Part shown: positions 1 through 12,537 of the stretch, in pieces
Layout of the letters: the number at the start of each line of letters is the position of its first letter
How positions within the stretch are numbered: the first letter of the stretch is position 1
Origin: Symsagittifera roscoffensis
Lineage: Eukaryota > Xenacoelomorpha > Acoela > Convolutidae
Assembly: GCF_963678635.1 (NCBI RefSeq)
Contig: NC_087065.1
Coordinates: 60,290,754 to 60,354,753 of the forward strand
DNA: 64,000 nucleotides
Direction of reading: 5' to 3'
Position numbers and translations under genes: made by a program
The notes under the pieces: model-generated
Told to the model about the DNA's origin: nothing
Databases searched by the model: none
The model's input: the letters and a program-made list of their open reading frames with translations, nothing else

Positions 1-1
1 G

Positions 2-3000
2 AGCGAGCTGTGTGCCAAACTCCAGGAGTATAGCGCGATAGCTCGAGAAAGAGACGAATGGAAGAAGAAATATGAAGATCTGCAGGTGGCCTACAAGGAG
101 GATGAAATAAAGCACCTGAAGGAGCTGTATAGGACAAAGGTGAGCCAAGCGTCACAGGAAGTTCTGGCGACAATGAAATCCTCGGAGGGATCCAGCGACA
201 CACGCCCCAAGACAAGAGTACAGGAGCTGTGTACATCGAGAGGGCCCGAGGCTCCTCAGCAGACACAACAGTCTGCTCCCAGTCAGAGGAACACGATACC
301 AGACCCTTCTGACACCTATCTCGCTCCTCATTTCCAAGAATCATTCAATCAAGGGGCCAGAGCAACAATGGATGAGATCAACAGAACCACTGGGCGGACA
401 TTGGGTAGGATCGTTTCTTCCCAACGTCGTGATCATTCATCCAATAGCTCGGAGCGAGCACCTCGCACGGTAGCGTCCTCGGGGACTGCGCATGGCGGAA
501 CCTTTCAAAAGTCCCGCGTGGTAGACATTAGGAAGAATTCGATGGCACGTCACCAGTTCACGCAAGTGGCCGCGGAGCATCCTCGAGCCTGCCTGAATGA
601 CATGAGCTGGAACCCCGCTACGAGCGACCAGGTAATTCCCCCAGGGAGTCGCCACTTGATCATAGGAGACAGTTTGGTGAGGGATCTGAATGAGATCTTC
701 GTCTATGGTCAGACTACCACTCTGTCCTATGGAGAAGCCTCAGTGGCTCAGGTCATCAAGATGATGGAATTCCAGAGCGAAGATCACCTGGATACGCTGG
801 TAATAATGCTGGGAATCAACGACGTCTCGAGAGCCCCAGTGACTCCGGAGAGCAAGTGGGAGCCTCTATTGGTATGCCTCCTGAATGAACTAAAGGAGAA
901 GTACAGGCCCAGGCTTGTGGTGCTGTGCACGATACCACAAAACCCGCTGGTGGGCACCACAGTGGCAGATTTCATGAATGGCAACGTGACACGATGGAAA
1001 AATGATCCGCAGTCTGGTGAGAAACAACCCTGGCGAGCTTCGACTTCTGGATCTCGAAAACATGCTGCGCATTATTGATCACATCGCGCTTACCAGAGAT
1101 GGAATAAATTTCAACACCCAACGAGGGAGACACTGGGTCAATGATGTATTTCAGACGCAGTTGAGGGAAGTGGAGCAGGAGTCGAGGGCGACCAGTTATC
1201 TGGCTCGGACCAGCTCGACCGGAGGAAGTAGAATAGGGGCAAGCGTGCCCGAATCCCTCGTCAACCGCCTAGGGCCCTTGGCAATGGAGACGGCTGCAGC
1301 TACACCCATCGCTCCGAGCTCAAACGTAAGAGAGAGGCTAGGGACTGCTCCTCCTCCCAGAACACAACCGCTTGAAAGCCGACTCGGGAGATCAGTGGAC
1401 CAGAACAGGAATAACTCCCAGACCGTGTCTAGGAGGAACGATCCGCCCGCCACGGCAAACCCTGCTTCAGCAGCAGGACCGTCTACGAGCGCCGTGCCTG
1501 CGGAGGGAGTTCAACCAGGCCGCGTGCTGCTTTGGATACGATCAGACCCTAGTCATTGGGGACAGTATAAGACGGACATGTCAACGAAGTTGAACATGAA
1601 TACCTTGACGTGTCGGGAGGACGCAATGAAAATGATTGCGGAGAAAGTCCCACAGTGTCGCGACTATATCGGATACCGGGCGTGGATTGGCTGCTAGCAG
1701 AGCAGGAGCAGTTCAGCTCCACGACGACGCTCCGGCACGCAGACTTGATGGGTTGCCTCAGGACAATACCTTTGGACCTTCGAATACCCGTACTCTTACG
1801 GACGTCCGACAGAGAGCCCGGGAACTGACGCCACCTGCTCGCAAGGGCAAGTTTCAGGCAGATAACAAGCCTAATAACAAGCATCACAAGATGTACAGGC
1901 AGTTTGCTAAACCACCCGGTCAGACGCCTGGCGAATATTAGAGGGACTACCCCCGAACGACCACGGTAGATGGAGATGACAAGAGATATGGGAAACTGAA
2001 GGCCCCAGTAGGCGACGGCCTGTTTGCCGCTTATGATCCCTTAGACATGAAAGCTGCCAAGTATCTGATTGTGGCCAGTTCCGATTATCTCTATACGCCC
2101 CGTTCTCTCTTTTGGCCGGACGTGATTTTCTTGACGGCGCCTAAATTGGACTGGGGACAGGCAAAAACATGATGATAAGTGTGCGAAGGGTGGTCAGCAT
2201 GGAGCCGCAGGTGATAGTGGTTGGAGGCTCAAATGATCATCTGCAAAGCAGGGGCTTGTTGACACGTCTGACGGATGGGTCGATCCCGAGCAACGAGGTC
2301 AATGGGGGGGGGGGGGGGCGATAATGACACTGCTCTCGGCGATGGCTGAGATAGAAACAGCAGCAAAACAACGTTTCACCCAAAATGTAGTGAAGGTGGT
2401 CTTTGTGTTGTCACCAGGGTACGCTGCATTGCCAGAACTCCTTCAGTTTGTGTACGCGATGGTCACAACGATAGCAGAGGGACGGTTCAACGTAATAATT
2501 CCTGCCCCAAACAGAGTGGTAGACCCAGACAATTCTTACCCATCCCGATCTGAGCTTCCCGCCGTTTGGGCTGACATTTCCAATGCCATACAGGGACTCA
2601 AAGACTGTAGCACAACTCGGTTGGTGCTAGATGAGGTTCTGGGGTTGGAGCTGTCCAACTTCGCCAGGTTGCTGAAGTTAAGACCAGGGGTAGCTGACGA
2701 TCATCTGTTAGTACAACAGGTGGCTGATGATCTCTGGTTCAGACAGATGGATCATGCAGAGGATGAGCAGGGAAGGACAGTCAGGAAAAACATGACGTCA
2801 GCGGAAGAAGATCTCATGGCAATGGCTTTGCGCACGAAGCCGCACAACAACTTATGGTTGTACTTGTCACCAAGACTGTGCACCATGGGTGAGGACGCGT
2901 TCGAGCATGCGCCGGCAGTGATCAATGAGATACACGTGTATCTGAAGAACTTGTTTGATGCCCGGGAGTTATCTGGGGGTATGATGTTGAAATTGATGCA

Positions 3001-6000
3001 GGACGTAAGCACGATGTCGTTGGACAAGTTCCAAGCTGACGTGCTAGCCACGAGGGCACAGTATGAACGATCGGACGCCATCTTGGGTGGAATGGGAGAG
3101 GGATGGACGCCATCCTTCCTGTCGACGTGCTATCCAAGGGCATCTCGTAACCTGATCGCGAGTTTCGTCAAGGATATCAGGAAGCTGTCGATTGGCCTGA
3201 TATTAGCCGTATACGTGACATTTGGTCATGAAAATTTCGTGAAGGGGCCGGCGAAACTCTTCACCCAAGCGTTGGCAGATTTGAGATTGGATGGACTCCT
3301 GACTCTGATTGCCATGACCTACGGTCGACTGGGTGATTTGCTTGTGCTGTTGCGTTACCTTGAACAACTCCAGGGAACAAGTCGTGAGTTCAACGCGCAG
3401 TTGGAAACCGCCTCGCTCAGGAAGATGAAAGACTGGAGGACTCTCCTGCTCCAATATATCTTGCAACAGAACAGAAGCGTCACGGGAGAAGATAAGGTGG
3501 CGACGGATGCGGGTGAGTGTAAGCAGTATTGTGTTATGCCCTTGCTGACAGATTTGGCTGTCATGATGCGGATCGATCCGTTGGCTCTGATTCACGGACT
3601 GCGGGAATTCGTCACGGTGGTGTATGGACCGGTGATGTCTTTCGCGTTCCCGGACGTGCAAGTCAAGGCATACAGGAATTCTGTGTTGTATGTCAACCTG
3701 GTCTCAGTCGTGGATTGTTCCGTGCTGAATTGGGTAGAGCAGAGGGAGCTGAGAGGGCTGGCCAGCGACGATAGGCTGTTCGGAAGAATAGCGGAGCCAG
3801 ATTGGGTGTTGATGGATTTCAACAACCACTTCAAGTGCCGAATGGGCCGTGAGGACCTTTCCCACATCCAGTTTAACCCGAAGCTTTGGAATCTGAGACC
3901 AGTAGTGAAAGATACAGGAGCGGCAATGAGAGTCCCACTCTTGCCAGAAGCCTACGCACACGCAAAAGAGAACCAGCAAGCGTGGCTTTCCGGGTCCAGG
4001 CCGCTGCCGGACCAATGCCCTCGATATCCACCGATAAGGAGGATGTTGTTGGGAGTCACATCTCCCGTCATTGCCCCTCGCATCGGAGCAGCTCGTGATG
4101 CAGAGAAGAGAATGCTGAAGTGGAGTGAAGGGATGGAGCCGCGCTTCATCAGCTCGAATGTTGCAGCCGCGCACACCTTTGACTTCTCATTTCCTGATGC
4201 TTGGAGTAGGAAAAAGATCAAGGCACTACCTTCCAGGAGACCATAGGTCTCGGCTGAAATGTGGAACGAGGTGTATACTCCCACAGATGACTTATCAAGA
4301 CTGAAGTGGTCAGGAGAAGTGAAAGTAGTGATGCTGGAAGTGGCAAAGGAGAGCAGAGGAGGCTCATACATAACGATAGAGGACCTGGCACCACATGGCG
4401 TGGAGTCCGTAGAATTCCTGGTGAACGATGAATTGTTTTATCACGCAGGAGACATGACCGTACCGGCGCGGCCGGACTCGGGCATAGACACACGACAAGG
4501 CCCTTCAGGACCCAAGCCAAAACTTGATGCAGATGACGATGAATTGATGGATCAGGACGATAACAATAACGACATCGAGGGAAAGACGGGAAAACCGGGT
4601 GAAACGGATCTAGGAGCGTTGGAGAGAGACTTGCTAGAATACAGGTTCAGCGAAGACGACGATGGGGAAGTCGATGGGAGTCTATTGCTGATGACGCCAT
4701 CGTCTTTCATGTCCCCTACAAAGGAGGCGTCGGCCGACTTATCCCCGATGGACCCAATAAGTCAGGCGAGAGAGTGCCGAAGCAGGGATCCGCAAAGATT
4801 GCTCCATGAGTCACCGAGGAGGAGAAAAATCGAAGAGTCAATGAGGGTATCCTTCCTGAGTACGCTACCGGAAGAGGAATGGGAGAGATATCAAAGTGAA
4901 CTAGAAGGCAAGACAGGGGCAACCTTGAGCCGAGTGAACTTCATGGAAAGGTCATGGGACGTGATACGACGATATGGGACGCAGTCCATAATGAAGGTGG
5001 GATTGAACCAACCCATCATGCGTGAGGTCCTGGAGAAGATGGTGAACTCCATGGAGTCTGATGTTCTGACCGAGTCAGTTACAGAAGACAGTGCCGATGA
5101 TCAGCAGGTCACAAAGAAATTACCCGTTAGACGAGCCAGAAAGGGGCTGAAGCGACTAAAAGGGAAGACAGGAAGTCGAGCCGTGAACCCGAGAGTGGTG
5201 AAGTCGAAAGCCAGCGCAGTGGTGGCCTCTCTGACGAGCGCAGGTCGTTCAGGCGAGAGCGGGCAAGGAGATGGTGCGACACTGACCGGGGGAGAAAAAG
5301 AGAATCTGATACCCCCTAGGCTCTTGGCAGGTCTGACCACGACAGCCATGAAATCAAAGAAGACAGCACGAACCCTGGCAGACACTAAGCTAGAGATGGA
5401 GATCATCAGTCAGTGTGGATCTGGAGGACTTGAAGATTACAGGCCCTCGCGAACCAACATGGCCAAGTTGAAACTGGGGGGACAACTCGACATGGTCGAG
5501 CACAGTCGAGTCACTGTGCTGGAATCGGTCCACATGGGAGATCCGGTCGGGGGTTATGTGGAGATGTTGAAAGCGAGGAACTCCGCGAGAGGGCACCTGA
5601 TGGCTTGGAGCGAGAAGCGAGCCATGCAGGAATATCTGAAAGGGCTTACGGAGAATTCTAACTTAAATCGGAAAGAATACGGCACGGTAATTTCCTCGGA
5701 AGCGAACGAAATCGGATTGGAAAAACTACTAGAAACTTCTTGGAGGGCGGCCCTCCAGAGATACTTCGACGAGAAGATGCATGCACCTGCGACGGTGGCA
5801 GCGTACCTGGCTCATCCGTGCACGAGAACTGATCTGCAAGTACGGTTGGCTTGGTGCTTGATGGGCATCAAGAAGGCAGAATATGAAGCCAGTAATGATT
5901 CGAAATTACAGGAACAGGAGCTGGAATTGATGAAAGCTCTGCGAGCGTTGATTTCAAAAGACGATTCTGCGATAGCATGGGCTAAGCGTAAGGATGCCCT

Positions 6001-8316
6001 TTGCTTTGTCAGGTTCTTGTGGATCGTATCCCTACTCCTGTTTTGGGAGAATGCATAAAGATCATTCGGCAAAAGGGAGTTGATTGCGAAAGAAACTTCC
6101 TTAGGGCACTCCTGGAAATATATCAGGATATGCCGCTGACTGTACTAAATAGGGAGTCGAATGACATGGAGAGCTATCGCAAGTTGGAAGAAGTGAGAAG
6201 ATATTCCAACAAAGAATTGAAAGTGAACCAGGAGTTGATTGAATCTGTCAGGGGACAAAAAGACTTTGCAACACTAGGGAAACTGAAGTCGTTCCAATAT
6301 GTGTCTGGCATACCGGGGATGGCGTATAATCCCCTTCGTGAATGAAGAAGCTAGGGAAGCGTACTTCGACTATGAGCAAGTCATAGTACTCAATTTCTGG
6401 GTTGAACGGATTAAAGAAACTGGAATGCTGATGGTGGAACAACCCAAGCTGGGAATTATCTTGGAAGAACGAGTGGTCAAACACTCGGTTCCCGAGCTAA
6501 AGGGGCAAATGAGTTTTGATTGTGGTTCTTGGGACGGTCCCTTGAAAACCAGTCTAGTAACGATGTGGGAACTCATGAAGCCTTCTTGGTGTCCTCATCC
6601 TAACGCCGGTTTAATCTGGGACATGACGGCGGATATCACGTTAGACCTGGATGATGAGTCTACATGATCTGGCCATGATACACCATCTGCTGGCCATGAG
6701 GATGACGAAGCGGAAGAGCAACCCGTCCACGGAGCTATCCGAGGAAAGTCCATCGAGCAATTGGTTGGAGCAAGGCACCTGCTTGGCTCAACATAGTGGG
6801 ATGGAAGGACATGTTTGCAACTTGGGGCACTGCCTGATTACGCTGAGCGAGCAGCATCGACAACTGGCACGACTGTACGGAAGATTGAGCATGTCGGATA
6901 AGAGTGGCATGGAGTTGGTCGCGGACTGTCATGGGGTGACGGATGTAAACTTGACCACAGCCTTGGGATTTTGTAGCATGACGAGTTCGATAGAATCGCT
7001 TGAGCGCCTGGAGCGTGCCCATGAGCTAGTGACGTCCCTCAGCGTGGAAGTATTCCCTGGAGCATTGCAGACAGAGCAGAAGATCGGAGGCTGGCGAGAA
7101 GCCCTGGAGAACGAAATGAATCTGAAGGATAGTGAATCCTATCATAAACCTACTGGTTCAAAATATCTGGTGGGTTCAGGCTCCGCACCATATTGCAATA
7201 GTAGGTATCCTACACACATGGTGGTGATGGATGCGAGGACGCAGCAGGTTGTGATTGACCAACTTTTCTCTGTGCCAAAGTGCGTGAGGTTGGCCAGAAT
7301 GTCGAAGAGGTCATATGATTTGTTGGCGAAGATCTTTCGGGCAGTCCCGAAGAGATCTGAAGGCGAGTTGCAAGACGTAGTGGGTGAAGAGTTCCTGAGA
7401 TTGAACGAAGGTAATGTGAGTGAGTTCCAGAAGCAGAAAGCGAGTGGAGCGTTACCCACTGAATTCCCCACCAGAGAAGAGAAAGACGATTTACACAGAA
7501 TTTTGATGGAGGTGGAACCGTTGCTGGGAGCCTCAGGGTATCGGACCCGAAGTGAGAACCCATGGGGAGTATCCTTGCCACTGCTTGGCGCAGACGTTGT
7601 GGTACCCCAAACGCGGGAATCTGATGCTAGTATGGGACGTGGAGGAGTTGTACTCTACGGGGTTGCCCGATCAGAATCAACAGGTGTCAATCGTGGTGGT
7701 TAGTGCCATGCTGGCAGTGAGATGGTTGGAGGCTAACGCGGACACAAGTGAACAGGAGACGGCCGTGCCGACTCCTGAGCAGCTGAGCAACGTGAAGATG
7801 AGTGGTGAATTGGATATTTTCAGAACCACCCGCAAGGTTCTGAGAATACTCAAAGCCATTGAAAGAATATGGTCAAGGCAAAGGTTGATGCCTTGGTTCC
7901 GTGCAGTGACGAAGTCATGGATGTATGAACGCGCGAAGCGTCATATGTCGAGGAATACGTAAGCCTATCAATCTTTCCAGCTAGATATAGGACCGGGAGC
8001 CTATAAGAGAGCATTCCTGACGCACAGAAACGCGGTCACCACGGCGGTGAAGCGAGTAGCTGGAGCGCCTTGTGTAACTGAAGATGAGAAGAAAGAGGTC
8101 TTAAGAGCTGACCTAGAACGAAATGTGAGCCTATGTCTTCACAACAGCTTTTGCAGGAACCGGGAGCAAAAGGTGAATGTGGACCTGCTACCTTGTTGCA
8201 AACCGAGGCTGTTGGAACAGGAGAGTTGGGGCACGGCCCGCAACTCCATGGAAATGCTGGAGAAAGTCCTAGAAAACAGCGAAGCTGAAGATCAGGATGG
8301 AGAAGCAATGGAATGA
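2..8316 (+). pseudogene. ORF2 of element A, decayed (SGNH esterase-containing giant protein)
   Basis: Open at the window edge, so the N-terminus is missing; it is homologous to the intact 2959-aa ORF2 of element D. Segments in order: coiled-coil tail and SGNH domain (2-1078), continuation (1002-1697, 1636-1941), second SGNH-like domain and following region (2324-4246, 4259-6058), then 6001-6345, 6299-6667, 6651-7703, 7552-7962 and the C-terminus to 8316. Visible breaks: frameshifts near 1010, 1690, 6010, 6335, 6655 and 7555; a run of 15 G at 2304-2318 that changes frame; in-frame stops at about 1939, 4244 and 7960. The SGNH motifs IIGDSLVR and GINDVSR are present, but the catalytic-block histidine reads Asn (DGINF, against DGIHF in B and D). 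It no longer encodes one protein. Confidence 0.85.
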
Positions 8317-9081
8317 AGATGATGGAACGAAAAGGACAGGTGAAGACGTGAGCAAGAAAAGAAAAGAAGGAGAAAAAAACTTGATTGTCTTTGTGTGTTA
8401 AAATTTAAACCAATCAACCAAGTTTGATTATTGAACTTGTTAAACTTTTTGTTTTGATTTAGTTTGGTCAAACCGAACTTTGAAAATTGTTACAATTGTT
8501 AAAATTGTTGAAAGAGAATTTAAGTTATACTACTTATGTATAAATATAGAACATAGGTGAGTATATTTACCTATTTAAACACAACTGAAGTTTTTAACCT
8601 GTGTGAGACACAATTTCACTGTGTGGCGACATGGTAAGTTTGAGTAAACTCGCTCGAGAAGGGTGAATAACTTTCCTAGCCACAGAGTTCCTTAGTTTTA
8701 ATATTGAAAGGACTGCATAAATAACTGATTATACTTGGTGAGTGACGTTAAGTTAATTTTAGCGGGTGCGTGGCCGTGCCACGTCCCCACTTTTTAATCA
8801 CAACGAGCGAAAAGAAGTTTTATGGCAAGACGACGTAAGTAGTCAGAAAAGAAATTTTATCTAGGACACTCCTCATGGTGCAAATTTTGTGAAAATGTTG
8901 AAAGGCAGTGAGATGTAGTACGATGCCATTTGTGAACACGTAGTGAGTTGAGGTGGAGTAGATAAATTTCATTTTCTTATGCGATTTGTAAGATTGATTA
9001 CAGAGAACTGGAACACTACTTGACGATAACCCGGTGTTATGCGATCAATAGGGACATTGATGGGGACTTGTCCGGGGAGTA
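8317..9081 (+). other. 3' UTR of element A with polypurine-type tract
   Basis: No coding potential seen. The stretch is the inverted homologue of 16894-17628 in element B. It contains a small hairpin at 8769-8783 (CGTGGC, loop CGT, GCCACG); the matching place in B also keeps a short stem (CGTGG/CCACG). The last 12 bases, GTCCGGGGAGTA at 9070-9081, lie directly against the LTR, where a polypurine tract that primes plus-strand DNA synthesis is expected. Confidence 0.7.
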
Positions 9082-9338
9082 TGTGCCATTCTGCCAGATA
9101 GGCACAGCGCAACCTTCCGGCGACACGAAAGAAAACGAATAAAGGCCTTACTAACGAAAAAGTATTGCGAAGGAGGGTAGGAATATTCTAGAATTTTTAT
9201 TTTTAAAATTTTGATTGAAGAGTGAATATTTCTGAGAAATAGAAAAAGACGGCCATTTTGACTGAAAGGGACGAAAAAACAGAACAACGACAAATATTGT
9301 GGAAAACGGTCGCACAAGAGACGAGAAATACGAAGCCT

Positions 9339-9365
9339 CTTATCGTGGCAACAACACACGATAAG
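9339..9365 (+). promoter_or_regulatory. Conserved 9-bp inverted repeat in the family-1 U3
   Basis: CTTATCGTG, a 9-nt spacer, then CACGATAAG: a perfect 9-bp inverted repeat. The LTR of element B has the identical arms at 16596-16622 with a different 9-nt spacer, so the arms are kept while the spacer drifts. It could be a paired transcription-factor site (the arms hold a GATAAG core) or an RNA hairpin. Its role is inferred only. Confidence 0.5.
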
Positions 9366-9450
9366 ACTCTTAGCAGTGGATATTAGTGGAGAAGGAAGCT
9401 TCAGTGGGGAAGGAATATTCCACGGAACCCTCCCGTGCCACAAATTGGGA

Positions 9451-9469
9451 GAGATAACAGCTTTATCTC
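9451..9469 (+). promoter_or_regulatory. Second inverted repeat with GATA cores in the family-1 U3
   Basis: GAGATAA, 5 nt, TTATCTC, lying 45 bp upstream of the TATA-like box. The same place in element B (16494-16508) holds a different perfect palindrome built on GATAAC/GTTATC. Both arms contain GATA cores, so a dimeric DNA-binding site in the promoter is the likeliest reading. Confidence 0.4.
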
Positions 9470-9513
9470 GTGAAGATTACGGGAGCGGAGGCTTGGTCCC
9501 CCAGAGACTGTTG

Positions 9514-9522
9514 TATATAAAG
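9514..9522 (+). promoter_or_regulatory. TATA-like box of the family-1 LTR promoter
   Basis: TATATAAAG lies about 430 bp into the 884-bp LTR, a plausible place for the U3/R boundary. The matching site in the LTR of element B is degraded. Transcription would start about 25-30 bp downstream, near 9545. Confidence 0.5.
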
Positions 9523-10043
9523 GGACTATATAGAACTGACTTTGTAGCTACTTGGATGTCGTAGAACTTTGAATTAACACCGGTATTAGTTGATATTTTA
9601 GAATATGAGTAGCTAGAAAGAGGAAAGGGTCAATCCATCTCCAATGGATTTAATATAGAACTGTCACACAAAAACATATTAAAATAGGTTGTTCGAGCCG
9701 TGTTTTTAATAGCAATCACGTAGTCTGAGGATCCGAGACTCAGCTATTTGGTTGTGTTCGCATGTAAACGAAAGCTGATCAAAAGTCGTTTGACTGATGG
9801 CCTAAAAATAGTAACTTTTTACTTAGCCCTAAACAGACCAGAAAATCAACTGGCAAGGTCGAGACGGTGAAAAACGAGTAGGATTAAGGTAACTGACGCC
9901 TGCCAGTCGTTGTTCGGTACTTTTTCTACGCTCCGTCGCTGTGTAGTATTTGGGCGAATGTTACAAAAACCACACGGAGTGTTCAAGCAAAGAATGCTTA
10001 AAACCTTCAGGACTTTTAAATTGAATAACATGTGATTGTTGTT

Positions 10044-10845
10044 TGTAACAGTCGCGTACTTAAGTCACATAAGAGGCTAAGAGAAATAGGCCCTACAACC
10101 ATTGGTTCAAGAATTAGGAACACTATCTCTTGTGTTTTTCTACCTCGGTCGGAGCCATTTCGGTTCATTTACGACATGAGACTACAAACCGTGTTACATC
10201 TTAAAGGTTACTACCAAAAAAAAACCCACTCTAGAACTAAGAACACCCCCATGGTCAGGTCTCAAAATACTTAAAACAAGCAAACGCCAATAAAAACAGG
10301 GTCGGAACGTAAGCACACCGTTAGTTTTTATTGGACAGTGGACCTTTGATCCATTTCTGATGGATCAACCTAAAAAATCGTCTTAACTCAACATAATCTC
10401 ATAAAATACACTCAAGAAAATTAAATAAGGTACTCACATACAGACACGACCTCTAGAATTGAGTAACTAATAATGGTAAAGCAACTCTAGAACTGATTTA
10501 GGGTGATTTTAATATAACTCGAAAAGTTTTGAAAGATTAAGTTTAACTAAGAATAAGTTTTCTTTTTATCACTCGGGTCCAACTGATCGTTCTTCTTTAT
10601 CGCTCTTCTTGAACTTTTGATTTCCTATCGGGAACACGAAAGCTCTACTCGCATATCGCATAATTCAAGTAAAATTGCGAATATCAATTTTACTCTCGTT
10701 TCTTCTGACAATTTTCACGCGATTATAATTTGAATCTTCTGTCTGACTTCTTCTCTTATTTTAAGTTGTCGCGAGAAACTTGAGCATGATAGGCTCATTT
10801 CGAAATTTTGAAAAATTACCATTGTTACCAAAACTTAAGGTTAAA
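10044..10845 (-). repeat. Truncated family-2 LTR, reverse orientation
   Basis: The stretch aligns along its length with the LTRs of element D (for example TGTAACA at 10044, the shared words CACTATCTCTTGTGTTTTT and GATGGATCAACCTAAAA, and the CGCGAGAAA block near 10770). It is clearly more diverged from them than they are from each other. The last 50-60 bp of the LTR are missing where the plus-strand LTR of element C begins. It could be a solo LTR or the end of another element cut by element C. Confidence 0.75.
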
Positions 10846-11753
10846 TGTGCCAGTCCGTCATATTTGGACGTTTGACCTGGAACAACGCGAGAAACATGAT
10901 TTTGGGGTGAAATGGAATTTTTCAAAAATTCGAATTGGGCATGTCATGCTCAACTTTCTCGCGACATCTGAAAATCTCAGAAGTATAAAATCAGAATAAC
11001 CAAACTACAATTGCGGGAAAGTGGTCAAAAAAAGCAGCGGGAAATTGCTATTTGCAATTTCCAGATATAATATCATGCCAGAGTAGAGCTGTCCTCTCCT
11101 GAAATAGAAGGCAGAACGATTGCAAACCAAGTTGATGCAAATTAGAAAGGGACCAGAGTGAAACTTCGGTGGAAAGGTGGACAGCCGAAGTCTCCCAATG
11201 GTCCAACCCCAAAATTCGATACTCAGATTGAAACTCATTCTCCCAAGTTAAAACTCATTGATTCAACACTTCTCAAGTTATATTTAATTCCAGTTATGCT
11301 AGAGTTGCTAGTTAATTTAGTTACTCCAATTCTCTAGTGCGTTGGTATTTGAGTACCCAATTTAGCTTTCTTGAGTGTGTTTTATAATTGTTATGTTGAG
11401 GTAAGGAGAGTTTTAGGTTGATCCATCTGAAATGGTTCAAAGTTCCACTGTCAAATAAAAAGCAACTAAAACGGAATGTTCCGACCCTGTTTTTAACGGC
11501 GTTCGCGTTTTTTGGGTATTTTGAGACCTAAGCATGGGGACATTCTTATTTTCTAGAGTGGGGGGGGGTATTTTGGTAGTGGTCTTTAAACTGTAACGAG
11601 GATTCTAGTCTCATGTGTCGCAAATGAACCGAATTGGCTTTGACCGTTCGAGGTAGAAAAGCACAAGAGATAGTGTCCCTGACTCTTGGGCCAATGGTTA
11701 TAGGGCCTTTTTTTCTTTAACCTCATATGGGACTTAAGTAGGCGACTGTTACA
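10846..11753 (+). repeat. 5' LTR of element C (family 2, 908 bp)
   Basis: Starts TGTGCCAGTCCGTCATATTTGG and ends GACTGTTACA. It is the plus-strand counterpart of the element D LTRs (37914-38794 and 60002-60885) with many substitutions, so C is an older copy. A run of ten G lies near 11562-11571. Confidence 0.85.
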
Positions 11754-12237
11754 TAGTGTTTTTACGGCGCTCCTGGATGTTTTTACGACATCATGACTAC
11801 GGAGTCAAACCCACTTGACACAGGTCCGTGCTACATGCCCATTCTAGAGTACCGGTGGTACGGTTCAGCGGGAACGTGTAAGCCTTCCGGTTGTAACGTG
11901 ATAGCTTTTTAAGAAAACCCGAGAAGGTTTCTTGGTACGCTCTCCGAACGAGGCCTAGCTAGCCGAGTAAGGGGGGTAACTAGGGGGACAAAAAACGAGC
12001 AAAAAGACAAAATCGAAACAAAAACCAGAAAAGAATAGAAAAAGGAACAAAAACCATAAAACAAAAAAAGACAGTGACTTTGATACCAGATTAATTGGAT
12101 CAATTATTTATATTAATTAAAACAGTGTACCCATGCTGTTTTTACATGACCGATTGTTTCGATCGCAGCAATTTTATACAGGTGCCCGAGTGTGTGCGTT
12201 GTTAAGGGTTTTCAGATAAATTGCAACTTCACTGGAT

Positions 12238-12537
12238 CACTAGGAGATTTGACTGGAAAAAGTGACCAGCCCAGCAAGAAAGCGGTTCACAGGAAGGGGA
12301 CCAGACAGGTGCTGGACACACCAAAGGAACATCCAGCAAGGACGAGAACAAACAGAGAAGGGCACACAGGGGTGTTCTGTTTGGTCATTCGACGGACCAC
12401 TAGGAGACTTGATTGTAAAGGTGACTAGTCAAGTGGAAAAGTGGTTCTGGTGAGAGGTGCGGGACACGCCAAGGAGACAACCAGCACGGAATCAGAACAG
12501 CCAGAGTAGGACAGACAGGGGTGTTCTGTTTGGTCAA
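12238..12537 (+). repeat. Two tandem copies of a ~145-bp leader repeat
   Basis: The words CACTAGGAGA, TTCTGTTTGGTCA, GACACACCAAAG/GACACGCCAAGG and CAGGGGTGTTCTGTTTGG each occur twice, about 145-150 bp apart. The leader of element D has a related but shorter array at 59316-59515. Confidence 0.65.

Larger units (their letters stand above)
1..9965 (+). mobile_element. Element A: 3' part of a giant Ty3/gypsy-like LTR retrotransposon (family 1)
   Basis: This is the right-hand part of a family-1 element read on the plus strand: a decayed ORF2 (from base 2), a 3' UTR, a GTCCGGGGAG tract and a 3' LTR ending in TTACA. The gag-pol half and 5' LTR would lie left of the window. Assignment to an LTR element rests on the inverted match to element B (15997-37913), which has the same ORF2, 3' UTR and LTR attached to a recognisable gag-pol. 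ORF2 carries several stops and frameshifts, so the copy is dead. Flank 9966-10043 is unassigned. Confidence 0.85.
9082..9965 (+). repeat. 3' LTR of element A (family 1, 884 bp)
   Basis: It starts TGTGCCATTCTGCC and ends GCGAATGTTACA, giving TG...CA ends. The reverse complement of the whole unit recurs at 15997-16893 as the LTR of element B, which fixes both borders. It contains a TATA-like box (9514-9522) and two inverted-repeat motifs upstream of it. I see no strong AATAAA signal; an ATTAAA variant lies near 9677. The base run after it (AAAAC) is flank, and no second copy of a target duplication can be tested inside the window. Confidence 0.85.

Noticed and set aside
2304-2318. Run of 15 G in the ORF2 of element A as a programmed frameshift site
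   Set aside because: B and D lack the run, and A has many other breaks. It is more likely a homopolymer mutation or sequencing error in a dead copy.
12192-12453. Small ORFs in the leader of element C
   Set aside because: They fall on the two-copy leader repeat and have no counterpart in element D.
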